Positions 21,990-34,459 of a DNA stretch of 64,000 bases are shown one piece after another; position 1 is the stretch's first letter, and every line of letters begins with the position of its first letter. Location of the stretch: the NCBI RefSeq assembly GCF_029784135.1, contig NC_073746.1, forward strand, positions 10,139,380-10,203,379, written 5' to 3'. Below the pieces are notes generated by a model. It was not told the DNA's origin, did not search any database, and saw only the letters and a program-made list of their open reading frames with translations. The stretch comes from Toxorhynchites rutilus septentrionalis. Lineage: Eukaryota; Arthropoda; Insecta; Diptera; Culicidae. The translations under genes and the position numbers were made by a program.

Positions 21990-23365
21990 CCATTCCATGC
22001 CAAATTGCTAAAAAATGGATTTTGTTTTCGTATTAATTGTACTTAATTTTTTATAGATTACATGGTCTTGGGGCCAAGGGCGCTATATTTTTCAACATTT
22101 TTTTATCTTGAAAGCTGAGATTTTTTTGCATAACATATCCAAAATCAAAGAGGTTTTTTCTTTTCGTTTTCTAGTTATTGTTTTTCAAAATTAACCAATG
22201 GTTTTGTAAAATCAATTCTTTCCTCTTTTTCCAAAAATCACCTTTTTCAAAAAATCATTAGAACTACTGATACTACTGGACCGATTCAGATCATTGACAT
22301 ATCAAATTGAAACCAATGAGGTAATCTTCTTTTCGCCTCTCAGATTCTTGGATATGTAATGTAGATATTTGCCTTCAAGAAACAATATCGAAAATATAGC
22401 GTCCTTTGTCTCTGAACCATGTAAACTATAAAACACAAATACAATCAATGATAGTAATCATCAACAAAATTGTTTTTTTCCCAAGCGCAACATTTTTTTT
22501 AAAGTAGATTAGTTCAATTAGCTTCAATTTGATATGTCGATCATCTGTATCGGTCCAGTAATTCAAAAGTTATGATTATTTTAAGAATGTTATTTTTGGA
22601 AAAAAAAAAAGATTTTTCGGACCATTGAGTAACTGTTGAAAATAAGAACACAAAAACGAAAAAACACCACCCTGATTTTTGGATATGTTATGTACAAAAA
22701 CTCGTGTGCTCCCGTGGCCGAGTGGTTAGCGTCATAACTAACATGCCGGGTGTTCGGGTTCGATTCCCGTTCTGGTCGGGGGAATTTTTCGTCAAAGAAA
22801 TTTCCTCCGACTTGCACTGTGATCACGCGTATTCTAGAGCTTGCCACTCAGAATGTATTCAAGGCGTGTTATTTGGCATAGAAATCTCAACTAAGTACTA
22901 ATAAAAAATGACGCAAGTAATACTATGTCGAGACGGCGAAGTTCGTCTAGGAACGTTAGTGCCATTGAAGAAGAATAAGAATGTACAAAAACTCAGCTTT
23001 CAAGAAAGAATATAGCGCTCTTGGTCACTAAACCATGTAAACTATAAAAAAAAACCACAGTCAATAGTTACGAACACAAAATTCAACGTTTTGTAAGTGT
23101 AATACTTTTCCAGAGAATACTCATTGCTTCAATTTGATATGTTGATCATATGAATTGGTTTAGTAGTTTAAAAGTAATGAAGGCATTTTTGGAAAAAAGG
23201 GGAAACATTAATTTTTCGGACCACCCTAAAATGCAAATGGGCACTCTAATAAAAAAAATTTTAAAAAACATATGGTTTTAATATTTTGCGATAAGAATCA
23301 TAACTATGAATTCTATCGAAAATCTGAGAACCACTATATCGGTTTGGCATGGAATGACTGCTCTG
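21990..23365. repeat. Non-autonomous repeat with inverted attccatgccaaa ends, holding SINE 2
   Basis: The left edge reads ccattccatgccaaattg and the right edge tcggtttggcatggaatg, an inverted pair about 1.35 kb apart. Internal phrases (gcgctatattttt; tgacatatcaaattgaa; aaaccatgtaaactata) recur in both orientations and at 350-995. No ORF of interest apart from the SINE. Confidence 0.5.
22704..22980 (+). mobile_element. tRNA-derived SINE (Feilai-like), copy 2
   Basis: It has the same box A and box B and is closely similar to copy 1 along its length. A perfect 14-bp target duplication, atgtacaaaaactc, is at 22690-22703 and 22981-22994. The tail is short (gaagaagaataaga). It sits inside the repeat 21990-23365. 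Confidence 0.9.
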
Positions 23366-23533
23366 AGTGCATTCTCAATACTAACAAGATCTAAATATAG
23401 CGTTGGGGAAATAGAAGTGTCGTATTTCTGATCGAAATTTGACGCTTTATTTAACATACTCAAAATTATCCAATTTAAGTCAAATATGCGCCGTTTTGTA
23501 CGCAAACTTGTTGCCATTTTGAAGGCAACTTCA

Positions 23534-24495
23534 TTATTCCCCCCTTATAAAACCCCCCCTCCTTATTTGCAAAAAACTTAGACAGCCTGTTTTCCCAAGC
23601 CTCTTTTGAGGCCAACTTAGTATCACCAAGAGCGTTTTACATGGATCGGAAGAGATGGTAATCACTTGGAGCCAGGTCCGGACTATACGGTGGGTGCAAT
23701 AGGACATTCCACCCGAGCTCCCGTAGATTCTGGTCATCAAAGATGTGTGAGGCCGAGCGTTGTTCTGATGGAACAACACCATTTCTATTGATCCTTTCTG
23801 GCCGCTTCTGGTCAATCGCCTGCTTCAAACGGTCAAGCTGCTCACAGTAGAGAACCGAGTTGAGGGTCTGGCCATAGTTGAGCAACTCATAGTGGATGAT
23901 TCCCTTCCAATCCCACCAAACACACAGCAAAACCTTCCTGGCCGTCAATCCGGGCTTGGCGATGGTTTGGGCCGGCTCACCGCGCTTCGACCACAACTTT
24001 TTTCGCTTTAGGTTGTCGTACGTGATACACTTTTCATCACCAGTCACCATCTTCTTCAAAAATGGGTCGAGTTCCTTCCGTTTGGCAGTGCATCGCAGGC
24101 GTTGATTCGGTCTAAAAGATTTTTTTTGCGTCAACTCGTGTGGCACCCATACATCCAGCTTTTTTTGGAATCCAATCTTCTGCAAATGGTTCCAAATGGT
24201 TTTATGGTCTATACCCAGTTCCTGGCCAATCGAGCGAGTGCTCACATGCCGGTATACATGGATGATTTCAACGATTTTATCGGTTTCCACGACGATTGGC
24301 CTTCCAGTACGGGGTGTATCTTCGACAGCCACTACACCAGAACGAAATCGATCAAACCGACGCTGTGCTGTGCGAATCGTTACAGTATCGGGTCCATAAA
24401 CTACACGATTTTTTTCGGTCGCCTTCGTTGCAGTTTTACCTCGTCGGTAGTAAAAACGTAAAATATGGCGAATTTATTGCTTGGTGGACTCCATC
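23534..24495 (-). pseudogene. Mariner (DD34D-type) transposase, decayed
   Basis: The minus-strand start MESTKQ at 24495 is followed by a stop at codon 7. Downstream are RFDRFRSGVVAVEDTPRTGRP, a helix-turn-helix with GIDHKTIWNHLQKIG, the first catalytic region VTGDEKCITYDN, then a frameshift near 23780 to the frame holding FHQNNARPHTS, and finally PDLAPSDYHLFRSM. In the middle motif the usual Asp is Asn (HQNN instead of HQDN). Stop, frameshift and lost catalytic residue make it inactive. Terminal repeats were not identified. Confidence 0.8.
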
Positions 24496-25101
24496 TTTGA
24501 TGCGTTATAACTTGAGACTGAAAAGGACAATCACAACACTGTCAAAACGACACTTGTAGCACAGATTGTCGTCTTTAAATAGCCGTATAGTATGACCCGA
24601 TGCGATAAGTACAACACAAGATATGTTTAAGTGTTGCCATATATTGATAATATACGACATTTCTCGCGTAACTTTTGAAAAGGTCCTACGTATCATTCAC
24701 ATCAACTCGAGAAAAACGGAGTTGAAGATCGGAATATTGTTCCGCGAATTGTTTCAAAAGAAATCAATCTTTATCACTACTTTTACCACTAGCAGTCAAT
24801 AATAACTCTGAAAAACCAATCGTAACTGTTGTCATGTGATTTTAGTTTGAAATTGAAGCCTTCGAGCGAAAAATGTTACATTGGACGTTTTGACTGACCG
24901 CTTTGTACATTGGACAAATAACGTTGCACGATGAGAATTTGAAAATAACTACTGAACAACGATCCAAATACTTGCACTTCGTGCGAAAAGCAGATCATTA
25001 TTGTTATAACTCGTTGAATTGATCTAAAAACGATATCAACACCCGAAAATAACAAAAACTCAAAATGACCGAAGTGCGATTTCGTGTTGTATTGGTTGCT
25101 T

Positions 25102-25152
25102 TGTTACTTCGGACGTATCGAGCGTCAGAGGAAAGTGACGTCCGAAGTAACA
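25102..25152. other. Perfect 15-bp hairpin
   Basis: tgttacttcggacgt at 25102-25116 is followed after 21 bases by its exact complement acgtccgaagtaaca at 25138-25152. It is not part of a recognised element. Confidence 0.6.
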
Positions 25153-25211
25153 GTCGAGTGCTTAAAATTCGAATCTGAATATACGTTTAGCACAAAGTTC
25201 GCAGAAATAAA

Positions 25212-25976
25212 TAGGGGAAGTGGGAGCATAGTGGTCACCCTAAGAATGATGCTGAAAAATCGAATGATGTTGAAAAATCGAACTTTTTTTACCGGGAGGT
25301 AGAGGGGTCACTCGCATACATCATGCTAAAAGGATAGATTTATGCGTTTTTTTCGTTCAAATTTGTTTAAATCATTATTGAAATAGTATGAGCATCTATA
25401 AAATAAGCTTGGCCTATTCACCTAGAGTTGTAATTTAAATTTTCTCATACATAAAAAAACCTTGTAAGAAACACATACCGTTTCGCTTAATGGGGCTAGG
25501 TTTAGTTGGGGTGGCATATTTTTCCTGGGTCAAAGCCACAAAAGGGACCTCTTTAAGAGCAGAATGTGGTAAGGTATATCAGCTTCAGTAAACAGAACAT
25601 CCACTACTGACCACTTTACCCTCAAACATCAAAGTAATTTCTATATGAGTTAATAGCTAAGATTGAACAAAATGCCTGTTCACCTCTCCTAGAATATGTG
25701 AATAGTCGTTTAAACTAATGATTTGTCCAAGATATCAGATTGAATGAACTAAATTTCACGAAAAATTCCTTAGATACGAAAACTACGGCCGAATGGCTAT
25801 CAAGAGCGCGATTTCTGTTTTTGTTTATATTTTGTCATGCGACAGCCCTACTGAAGTACAGGGTGGCTTAAAACTGATGAAACTCATCGAACATAAGGTG
25901 ACCATCAATACGGCAGCTATTATCAATAGTTATACTATCAAACAAGCAGGTAACCACTTTGCCCCCACTACTCCTA
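25212..25976. mobile_element. MITE with tagggg...agtggtcacc ends, copy 1
   Basis: It starts taggggaagtgggagcatag and ends with the complement of taggagtagtgggggcaaag. The copy at 59320-60235 aligns over nearly the whole length. The TA at the borders may be the target duplication. A 58-codon frame beginning at 25793 is shared with the other copy but looks like a by-product. Confidence 0.75.
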
Positions 25977-26418
25977 AACATATTTTTCACAAATTCATTC
26001 TTTAATGGTGTGAAAAAGCATCTAGTACATTGAGAATAACACGAGATATAGTTGTTTCCGGGATTCTAAGAAGGTACTGTAGCGACACGAAACTGTGTCC
26101 AGTTGACAAAAACCTCAACGTCAATGTAAGTCGCTCGCCGGCAGGAATCGCCTTCTGCATTTGTGTATCTTGTTTTTAATCAACGGAGTAAACAAAAGGA
26201 GATAATAATCGAAATCCTCAGACGCAGAATACGAACAAAGTTCTTAGAAATTTTGTGTATCCGACGGAATCTAAGCCGTAAAATTGTGTCTGGCTACGAG
26301 ATACATTATTTAATAAAAGTTTAATCCTGCCCTAATGCACACCGAAAACGTGCTCACAATTGGGAGTAAACATAGGACTGTAAGTTGAGAGGTTTATGAT
26401 ACCGCCATGCGTTCCAAA

Positions 26419-27173
26419 AAGGGTTGGGCGATCTTTAGGAAAAGATCGATCTTTACAGATCGATTTTTTAAATGGCGTAGGAATCGACTCACTCAATAAA
26501 CTGGTACCAAAGAATCGATCGCTGCTCAATCGGTCTTTGAAAAATTGAATGCTTTTTTTTCCAATTTTTTACTTGTTCTATACAAGTGTTTCACATTTCC
26601 ATTAAACATTGAAGGCTCTCTATTATTTAAATTTTGTTTTCTTTTCTCAGCTCATTCTTAAAAAAAATTAAAGGCTCTCAAACATTAAAAACTCTCATAT
26701 TTTACAGGACATGCAATTATCTAATTAAATAAATCAATTGAAAATTATTATTAGAAATTAAACAACTGATATTCATCCAGAACTCCGCTGAAAATAATCC
26801 CATTAGTCAGCTGTCAGTCGAAACCTTGGTAGTAGTCCCAGTTCTAAAAAATAATGCTTCCGCTGGACCGGATGTCACCATAAATATAGCTTGTGACCAC
26901 TTGTTTTGTAATGACTTAACTTACAAAACTGCTTCTCCTTAATTTACGACCACTAATTTGACAACAGTGACAACCATTTGCCAGGTGGTTATGGTGGGAC
27001 TAAAATCATTGTTCATTGAACAACAAATTTACAAAAAAAAATCTAAGATCGAAATGAAAAGATCGATTTTCGCGATTTTTCGGAGTACAAAGAATCAATC
27101 AAAAAAAAAAAAACAGAAATTGGAAAGGAAAAGATTAATTTTTTAAATATCGATCCAAGATCGCCCAATCCCA
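26419..27173 (-). mobile_element. hAT element, second copy, with 8-bp target duplication
   Basis: gttccaaa at 26411-26418 and 27174-27181 flanks ends aagggttgggcgatctt and its complement aagatcgcccaatccca. At 26815-26885 the minus strand retains the signature region homologous to 13105-13175 (VTSGPAEALFFRTG), which sets the orientation. It is smaller than the first copy (755 versus 1254 bp) because of internal loss. Confidence 0.8.
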
Positions 27174-27181
27174 GTTCCAAA

Positions 27182-29990
27182 ACGTACAAAAACCTTCATT
27201 TCCACTAGAATTATTTGGCGGTAAATTGGAAGAAGAAGAAAGGCGCAGGCGCATCACGAGTTGTACCCAGAGATGCCAACCTTCCTATTATTCAGGATAT
27301 CCCAGACTTTTCGTCACGTTCCCTAATAACCTAACTAACATTAAATTTTGCCTGATTTTCCACAATTGATCCTGATTTTTCCTGATTTTGTACTTTTTAG
27401 TTTATTCGATAAAAATTCTCCGTTACAGCGACAGTTTTCCTGGCCATAACTGAACTGTCACGTATAAGATTAAATTTGAGAAACAAACGAGTAGACGCTG
27501 ACTTATTGATGGAGGAATACGTTTCAGAGCGTAAATTACTCAAGAGAAACTTTTCAAATTCAAATCAATTTAATAAGATCGTATATTCTCATTGCTCATC
27601 AGATTACTATGACTATAGCAAATATATCTGTAATCGAATCAAATAACATCAAAATTAGAAAATATTCAATAGGTCATCCACTACTCATATGCTTTCCTCA
27701 TCTGGTAAATAAAGATTTACTCCCAAGCATGACGATGAGTTCAGGGAATTGTGAATATTGATTTCTCTACAATTGACTAAAGTGCTGTAAGTTTTTGGGA
27801 GGATATTTGAACGATCAAAGGATCCGACAAGGCACTGGATTTCCTCTTATACCATGCTTATTAATTCTTTAACGTTCCTGAGCATCGGTAGAACGACTTT
27901 TCTCTAAATTCTGTTTTATTAAAACATTTATAAGAAGTACATTACAACCGGAAATTATTCAATGAATAGTAGCCACTAAGAATTATGTAGAGCATAATGA
28001 AGAAGATACATGTTCTGTTATATATAGTATTAAATAACATTTAAATGCAACAAAAAAAGAAAAAGGACATATGTTAAGAAAATATACTAAGTTATGCGAG
28101 AAGTTCGTGCTATGTAGCGCGCTGGAAGCGCAGCTACTGGTTCCGTCACACGGGATTCAAAGTGAGTGGCTTAAGCGCCACCTCGTAAGAGGGCCACTCA
28201 CTCGCTGTCTGCCCGGCAAGAATTCCGACCTCAGGGCGGGTTCTTGAATCGATCCCGAAACTCACTAATAGTTGACTCCTCCTGACACCTACAACTCGCG
28301 TTCCCGTTTCTCTGCCCTGTCTCCAACAACACAAACGAGACCAATGTGGTCATTTTTTGTATCGGCAATAAAAAGGTGAAAAGGATAGATACTTGAACGA
28401 TTGTTTTCTCAATGCATTAATTGATTGATAACTAATAGTGTGCATCCATTAACTCGATTTGTTTACATTTGTTACTTAGGACCTTTTCAAAAGATACGCG
28501 AGATTTCTTTTTCCCCAACCCAATATTTATATCTCAAAGAATGACAATGGTTTGGTTTATAGCAGAATGAGAGTATCCGCATTTAGCGCTAGGGTTCCTG
28601 CCATACGAATAGATTACAAGTCGTCAACATTGCACCCAGCTTTATTCTAATCTCTCTGATTTATACTACAAGCGAAAATTCTGCTATTTTCACATTTGGC
28701 CTTGCCGTAAACTAATGAACTAATGACTCTTCTCTGAAAATGTTTATCACAGCACAGTATCAGTATCAAATAACGAAACTCTGTTACTTTCACGTTCCTC
28801 AAGAGCCATTTGGTTTGTCGAAAATACCGAAGGGGGAGCTTGAGGATTGTACCCCTTCAGACATGAAAGTGTCAACGGATTTTCTTGGAAGGTTGATACA
28901 TATTTCGGTCTCACTTTGATGTTCCATCTTTCAATCATCAATTATTTCATATCAAGATGGCTAAAGGCATGAGAAGATATGAGCTTCTACTAATGGGGGG
29001 CTAAGAAGTTCATCTGGGGTATTAATTTGCAACCAAAAATCATAAAATAACTGGTATATAATGAGGGTTAATCCGAGAGTCGCTTCTCGACGTGACAGTC
29101 ATATTTGCGCACGTGTCGGTATTCTGGGAATCGATGTAAGTAAAAAATTTCAGGTGCAATGAACTCTGTTCATTTGTTATTGTACTTCCGGGTCGCTCAA
29201 TTTTTAGAATTGGATGAGAACTACGACGTAACTTCGAAGGGAAAAACGTCATTTACACCGACTTGACTCTCAGAATAACCCTCAATATGTTGTTCGGGGC
29301 ACGGTTAATATGTAGTTGTTTTGTAGCTAACCCCCCAACTGAATTAGAAGTGAATTTGATACATTATGCTTTCCCGCTAAAAACACTTCCTGGATGTTAA
29401 CGATTATTTTGAATTAATTCTAAATTTATTCAAATAGGAGACATAATGCCTCATACTGCTTTTCAACAAAAAATAACTATTAATATAAATCACTGTCGTT
29501 CGACTAGCAGATCGGAGATTTACATACCAACATCAATCTGATAACGAATAAGCACACCTCCCGGTGTGGATTTATTATTAATACCATTTGTACTTATTGT
29601 GGGTTAGCACCTTTAGCGAATCCTCATTGTAATAACAATGCGAGTAGAGAAACAATGTGTGACTGATGAACCAAACGACGATGTAACGGCAGATCCTGCC
29701 CGTGACGTTTTAATTTCCTCATATTTCTTCTTTTCTTCTCCTGGCTTTTGGTAAATTACTTTTTTTGTGTTTAATCTATTGTGGGGCGATTTCGCGTGTT
29801 TCGAAGCCACAATCACGGTAAAGTGAACGATGTAAGTGGTGCTCAGATATGGAACAAGGCCGGATGTTCCATGACCGGAAACCTAGCAGTAGTTTCTTTC
29901 TGCGGGAAACATGTCCTTAAAATCATTTTATCAAATTTTTATGCAAAAGAGAAACCACGTCGCATATTGAACCATATCTAGGAAAATGAG
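27182..29990. other. Intergenic stretch without a supported gene
   Basis: Low-complexity repeats of cctgattttcc near 27300-27400 look transposon-derived. A GC-rich island at 28090-28340 carries short tRNA-like phrases but no fold. At 28486-28513 the phrase aggaccttttcaaaaga-tacgcgag is the complement of 24661-24690. Nothing else can be assigned. Confidence 0.35.
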
Positions 29991-30767
29991 TGGGTTGTAT
30001 CTATGATACAACCGCAAGGATGACGTGGGACTACCGTTGTCTTAGTGAGCATTTGTATTGTATTGATTAAATTATCGATTGAATGAAACAATTTTCGAAT
30101 TCAAATTATATCAACATATTTGCTTTGTAAGTGAACAGTTACCATGTAAGATCAATTCATGCATTGTAATAGATTAGGTTCTTCGTTACAAGTAAATTTG
30201 ATGACCATCCTTTCACTTTTGATATGACGTCTAGGACTACCAAGATATGTGAACGGAAAATTTTTATTTAACATTTTCCTCTGAAACTATTGAATCACTC
30301 ATGTTTACGTAGTTCTCGAACCGCGAAAGTTCATTCACCTCTAGTATCTGAAATAACGATTTTCCCAGGCTTCTCAGTTTAGAAGTACGTTTTAGGGCAA
30401 CATATTACGATTTGCGAAAAGACAAGCGAATACAAAAGTACTCATAGCTAATGATCCCCGATTTTTTAAATTAATCGTTCATCAGCTAATCGAATACTTT
30501 TCAGCAGTTTGTTATTCGATACAATTAATCGCCCCAAATAATCGATTAATCAATTAATCATCACACTGAGAGAAATAACTAGTTAGACTTATATTTCTCA
30601 TTTGCTAGAAAGCCATCTGGAATCAAAGAAATTTTCATTCCGCCTGAAAATCACGTATTATTTTTTACGCTCCCCTAAACTCGTCAACGAAGCTCAATTC
30701 CCGTTGACGGCATTGAGTTTCTTTCATGAGTTTCGGAGAGCGTCAAAGATAATTATTGAATTTCAGG

Positions 30768-30921
30768 TTTTTTTTTCTCCTGTATCATAGTGAATTTCAA
30801 CACTTTTGGCTGGTTCGTCACTTCTACCTTCCATTTTGGAAGAATGTCGGGAGTAAGAATTGAACTCCTGAGCTTTAGCGTGAGAGGTATGGATTTTACC
30901 ACTACACCAGATCGTCTCCAC
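30768..30921 (-). mobile_element. tRNA-derived SINE, second type
   Basis: On the minus strand there is box A (ctggtgtagtggtaa), an anticodon-like arm and a T-arm (ggagttcaattcttactcc) at the 5' end, then about 60 unrelated bases ending in a nine-base A run. The flanks tgaatttcagg (30757-30767) and tgaatgtcagg (30922-30932) are an 11-bp target duplication with one mismatch. Confidence 0.65.
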
Positions 30922-30957
30922 TGAATGTCAGGATGAAACTGCAGCGGCCGTACGTTT

Positions 30958-32029
30958 TTGACGTAGGACTACGTCTTTCATTTCTATACCGGGGTGTAAA
31001 ATCAAAGTTTCGAAAACGAAAGCGTTACGCCGGAGACCGAGATTTTGAGTGTTAATAGCTCCTAAACAACTGAACGAAATGGTATGATAAACACTTCATT
31101 CGAAAGATAAAATGTCTACGCGTTCTATACTTGTTACTTTCTGATCCAAAAACTTGTTTCAATAGTCTTAAATTTGCTTTCAAAATAGGCTATTGAAATC
31201 ACCAATCGGTATATAAGCGAGCACCGCTCGGAAATCCACTCAGTTCTAATTGAACAGCGATTGGAGCATGTTGTCGCTGTTGTGGTGAAGCTCTTCATTT
31301 ATCATGAAAGCGCGGATGAACGGTGTCACCAAGAGCCTGTTTGTGCACCTTAGGCCAGAAGGGAATCCATCAGGAGGAGAGTGATGCTACAAACGGTTCC
31401 CCGGGAAGATCTCGAAGCAGCCGCTACACACACACACATACACGCACGGAATTCTTTCCGTTTGGATCGAGAAAGATCCGGAAAATAATCTGCCAGTTCC
31501 TCTAGGAAGTTAAAAATACATTCATGTGAAAGAGTTTATTTGAATGTTTTCTATCCATGTAACACTGTGACCAAATATGTTTCAATCAAGTGCTATTAAC
31601 AGATGGTTATCGAGTGAGCATTAACCACTGGTGGGCTTCCAGTATCGAGGAAAATGTGGAAATATCTAATCGTTACTGAAAATAATCTGCCAGTTCCTCT
31701 GGGAATTTAAAATTACATTCATATGAAAGAGTTTATTTTAATGTTTTCTATCCATGTAACACTGTGACCAAATACATTAGGTTTTGTGATTTTTCAATCA
31801 ATCGCAATCAACAGGATAGCTTCTGAAGATTATTCTTCCCCATCAGTAGGATATTTCCGTATCCAATATTGGATGCATAAAACCTTGTGCCTCCAACGTA
31901 ACGCTCTCGTTTTCGAAGTTCTCCAATTATTCATTCATTCAGAGTGAATTCAGATTCAACTTCATACAAATGATCTCTAAATCAAAGATAGTCCTACGTC
32001 ACCCTTGCGGTTATACCATAGATATAACC
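30958..32029 (+). mobile_element. HINE-like element B
   Basis: The 5' terminal repeat ttgacgtaggacta (30958-30971) has its complement tagtcctacgtca at 31989-32001, and a 9-bp stem-loop follows at 32009-32029. The repeats are therefore asymmetric: one is terminal, the other lies inside the hairpin. The element carries the same TATA/initiator region as copy A (31207-31245) and an internal duplication of about 200 bp (31480-31600 and 31682-31840). No ORF of note. It provides the unoccupied target site for the LINE in copy A at 31828-31850. Confidence 0.65.
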
Positions 32030-33456
32030 CACTTCCTGTTTTTTCTCTGGGTTTGGATCGATTAATCGACTTAAATTATTCGTTCGCTTCGATTATAGGT
32101 TGCGCAGTGTTCGTTCGATTAATAACCGATTTTTGTAGGAAGTATTCGATTGATCGATTAATCGAACGATTTTCGGGGATCACTACTCGTAGCTTGCATA
32201 TTTTGAAGTCCGTGTTAGGGAAACACAGTTCGGTGGTAACAAAAATACCCCCTACTTGCATGTATATTTCCAAGCGGATTCCTCCAGGCACATTGATTTT
32301 GATGGCTGTGTTGGGGAAACCGTAAATCGAACCAATCAAAAAGAGGCAGTTAGGGCGTTTAGATAACACTTGACATTTTACAGTTATTCAATTGTTCGTC
32401 TCATAAAAAATGACATTGACAATGACATTTTAATTGTGATAGACGCGTAGAAATATTTCCTATCAATTGATGCAAACATCTTTCCGATCTATTAAGAAAT
32501 GTTCGAGTTATGAGTTTTCGAAATTCTTCTTTTTTTCTGCATGTTCTGTGTTTAGGTTTCCATTTCACCCCCATATACTCCGGTTAGACATAGTCCAAAA
32601 AATAAATAAATAAATCTCAGAAATAACAGTCTGATTCCGAATCTTTTCCATCGAAGAATTTTAGTTCAGGATACTTTGTGTATGTGAAATATTTCATCTA
32701 TGATCAAACCAGATATCATGTAACAGTAATTTAATTTACCCGATATAACTCATTGTGTATTCTTCCTATTCGACGATAATATAAAAGAGAGAAAGGGACC
32801 CAATTTCTTCATATTCCTCATGAAACGTTTCTGCAATTTTAGAAAAAGAAGTACTTCCACGATAAACAATCGAGCAGTTTGAACAAATTTTGAGCCGAAG
32901 AACTCACAGCGTAAGTCCAATTGTTTTCACCTGGGAAGTAGAGTGGAGATGTAGCTTTTCCAATGCAAGAGGTGAATTCTAGTATTTGGTATGTTTTATC
33001 GAAGAAGTTCCTTGAATCCTGGTTCCAAAATTCCAAAATTTCCGTGCTTTACAAACAGGGCATCGTCGACTTACTGATTAAATTTGCTGACAGTTTCACT
33101 ATTTCACTACGATAGTTTATTTGCGACTGAATTTATTGCTCTATTTGTACGGTACACGCTACGGTGAATTCTATTGTTACATCTTTGCTCGGGTATTCTG
33201 GAACATTCGCTATAAACAATAGAGTTTTGTTTTATAACGGGTCCGTTTCCATTCGTTCCTATTCTATGACAATTCGATTGTTATTGTTTTGTTTCAGTAT
33301 GTTATTGTTTATGTTGTGATGAGTGTTTGCTGTTCAAGTGAGTATTATGAGGAATGTTTTACTGAAGAATCCTGAATATTCCAGACTAAACATGTAAGTA
33401 CCCACAATCCAATCGACGAAAAAAACATCGACCTAACAACGACCGTAATACTTATG

Positions 33457-33906
33457 ACAGACATACAGCTGTACTTGCGTTGTACTTCGAAAATTGTATG
33501 TCTGTCACCATGTACAGCGCTAGAACCATGCAAGCAACTCGGTACAATCGCTGTACCTGTACCGACCTGTTTTACCGCTGTACATGGCTACAGTTGTACT
33601 GTGCACAGCGCCATAGACGGTTAGTGGTGGGTAGCATGAACAAGCAGAATCAAATCACTTGATAAACGTTCTTTTCATTGACTTTCTCTTAAGTTAATAA
33701 CTCAGATTGGAAACTTGTTTGTTGTGTTTGATAGTTTAGACACTAAATAAAAACCTTTTTCATTGAAATATGTGGTGGAAATTGGAAAAATATCTGATTG
33801 TCAGTTTGACATACGGTACAATGTACAACCAAAGTATGTCTGTCATGGTACGATGGTACCTGTACAACGCTGTACACGTACAACGCAAGTACAGCTGTAT
33901 GTCTGT
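33457..33906. mobile_element. Foldback element with 29-bp perfect ends and many tgtac motifs
   Basis: The 29-bp left arm (33457-33485, starting acagacatacagctgtac) has its exact complement at 33878-33906. Inward of it, tgtac/gtaca words recur more than a dozen times (for example 33510-33600 and 33820-33880). The outer flanks show no clear target duplication. No transposase is encoded. Confidence 0.65.
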
Positions 33907-34459
33907 ACCTGGTATAACGCTGTTACCTATTCACGATGACGACGATTAGGTATCGACATCTGGATACGGCATTAGTTTGTATGAGGCAAACTATTCTCTA
34001 TCATATTAGTCGGCCCGAATCAGTTTATATTTGCTAAAATTTGTATGAAATTTTTTTCTTGGCATAATTTTTTCTACTTAAAGTACGTTGTCATGACCCT
34101 TATTTGAATTATTTTCTATAGACGTTCAGATATTCTCAAAAAAACTTGTCATTATAATATAAAATTATCTCAAAACATATTTTTTTATGACGTTTTTTCA
34201 CCACTTGCAGGCAATGGTGATTTTCACTTACATAGAGTACTAATTTGATTAAGGAAAAATCATGTTCATTCATAATTTTCATTTTAAAAGTGTATTCATT
34301 CCTTCTGCAAATCCATACTGTCATGCCTATTCCCCAATATCGCCAACGCGGATAGTTCGTTAGACAAAAATACTGAATAATTAAACAAACCAAATGGCAT
34401 CACTGGTGGTTCTTTTTTCCACTCCGCTAAACTGTCATCTCAAACAAAAAAATGGGTGG

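Larger units (their letters stand above)
30449..32185. mobile_element. hAT-like element inside HINE C, itself host to a SINE and HINE B
   Basis: The inverted ends taatgatccccga (30449) and tcggggatcacta (ending 32185) are flanked by ctcatagc / ctcgtagc, an 8-bp duplication with one mismatch. Arms of over 100 bp rich in attaatcga-type sequence are inverted copies (for example aatcgaatactt in the left arm and its complement near 32145). Joining the outer flanks restores the uninterrupted order seen in element D. Confidence 0.65.
29993..32596 (-). mobile_element. HINE-like element C (nested host)
   Basis: The 3' end at the left has the stem-loop (29993-30013) and then the terminal repeat tgacgtgggacta (30021-30033). 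The body up to 30448 and from 32186 onwards aligns with element D (34460-35899), including one ~95-bp unit at 32205-32310 and the tail ccatatactccggttagac. The two halves are separated by a hAT-like insertion with its own target duplication. The outermost cacgtca of the 5' end is lost. Confidence 0.65.

Noticed and set aside
24102..24461. 119-codon plus-strand frame
   Set aside because: Antisense of the mariner transposase on the minus strand.
28090..28340. Possible tRNA gene or tRNA-derived SINE in a GC-rich island
   Set aside because: Short box A and box B-like words are present but no cloverleaf, acceptor pairing, tail or target duplication can be made.
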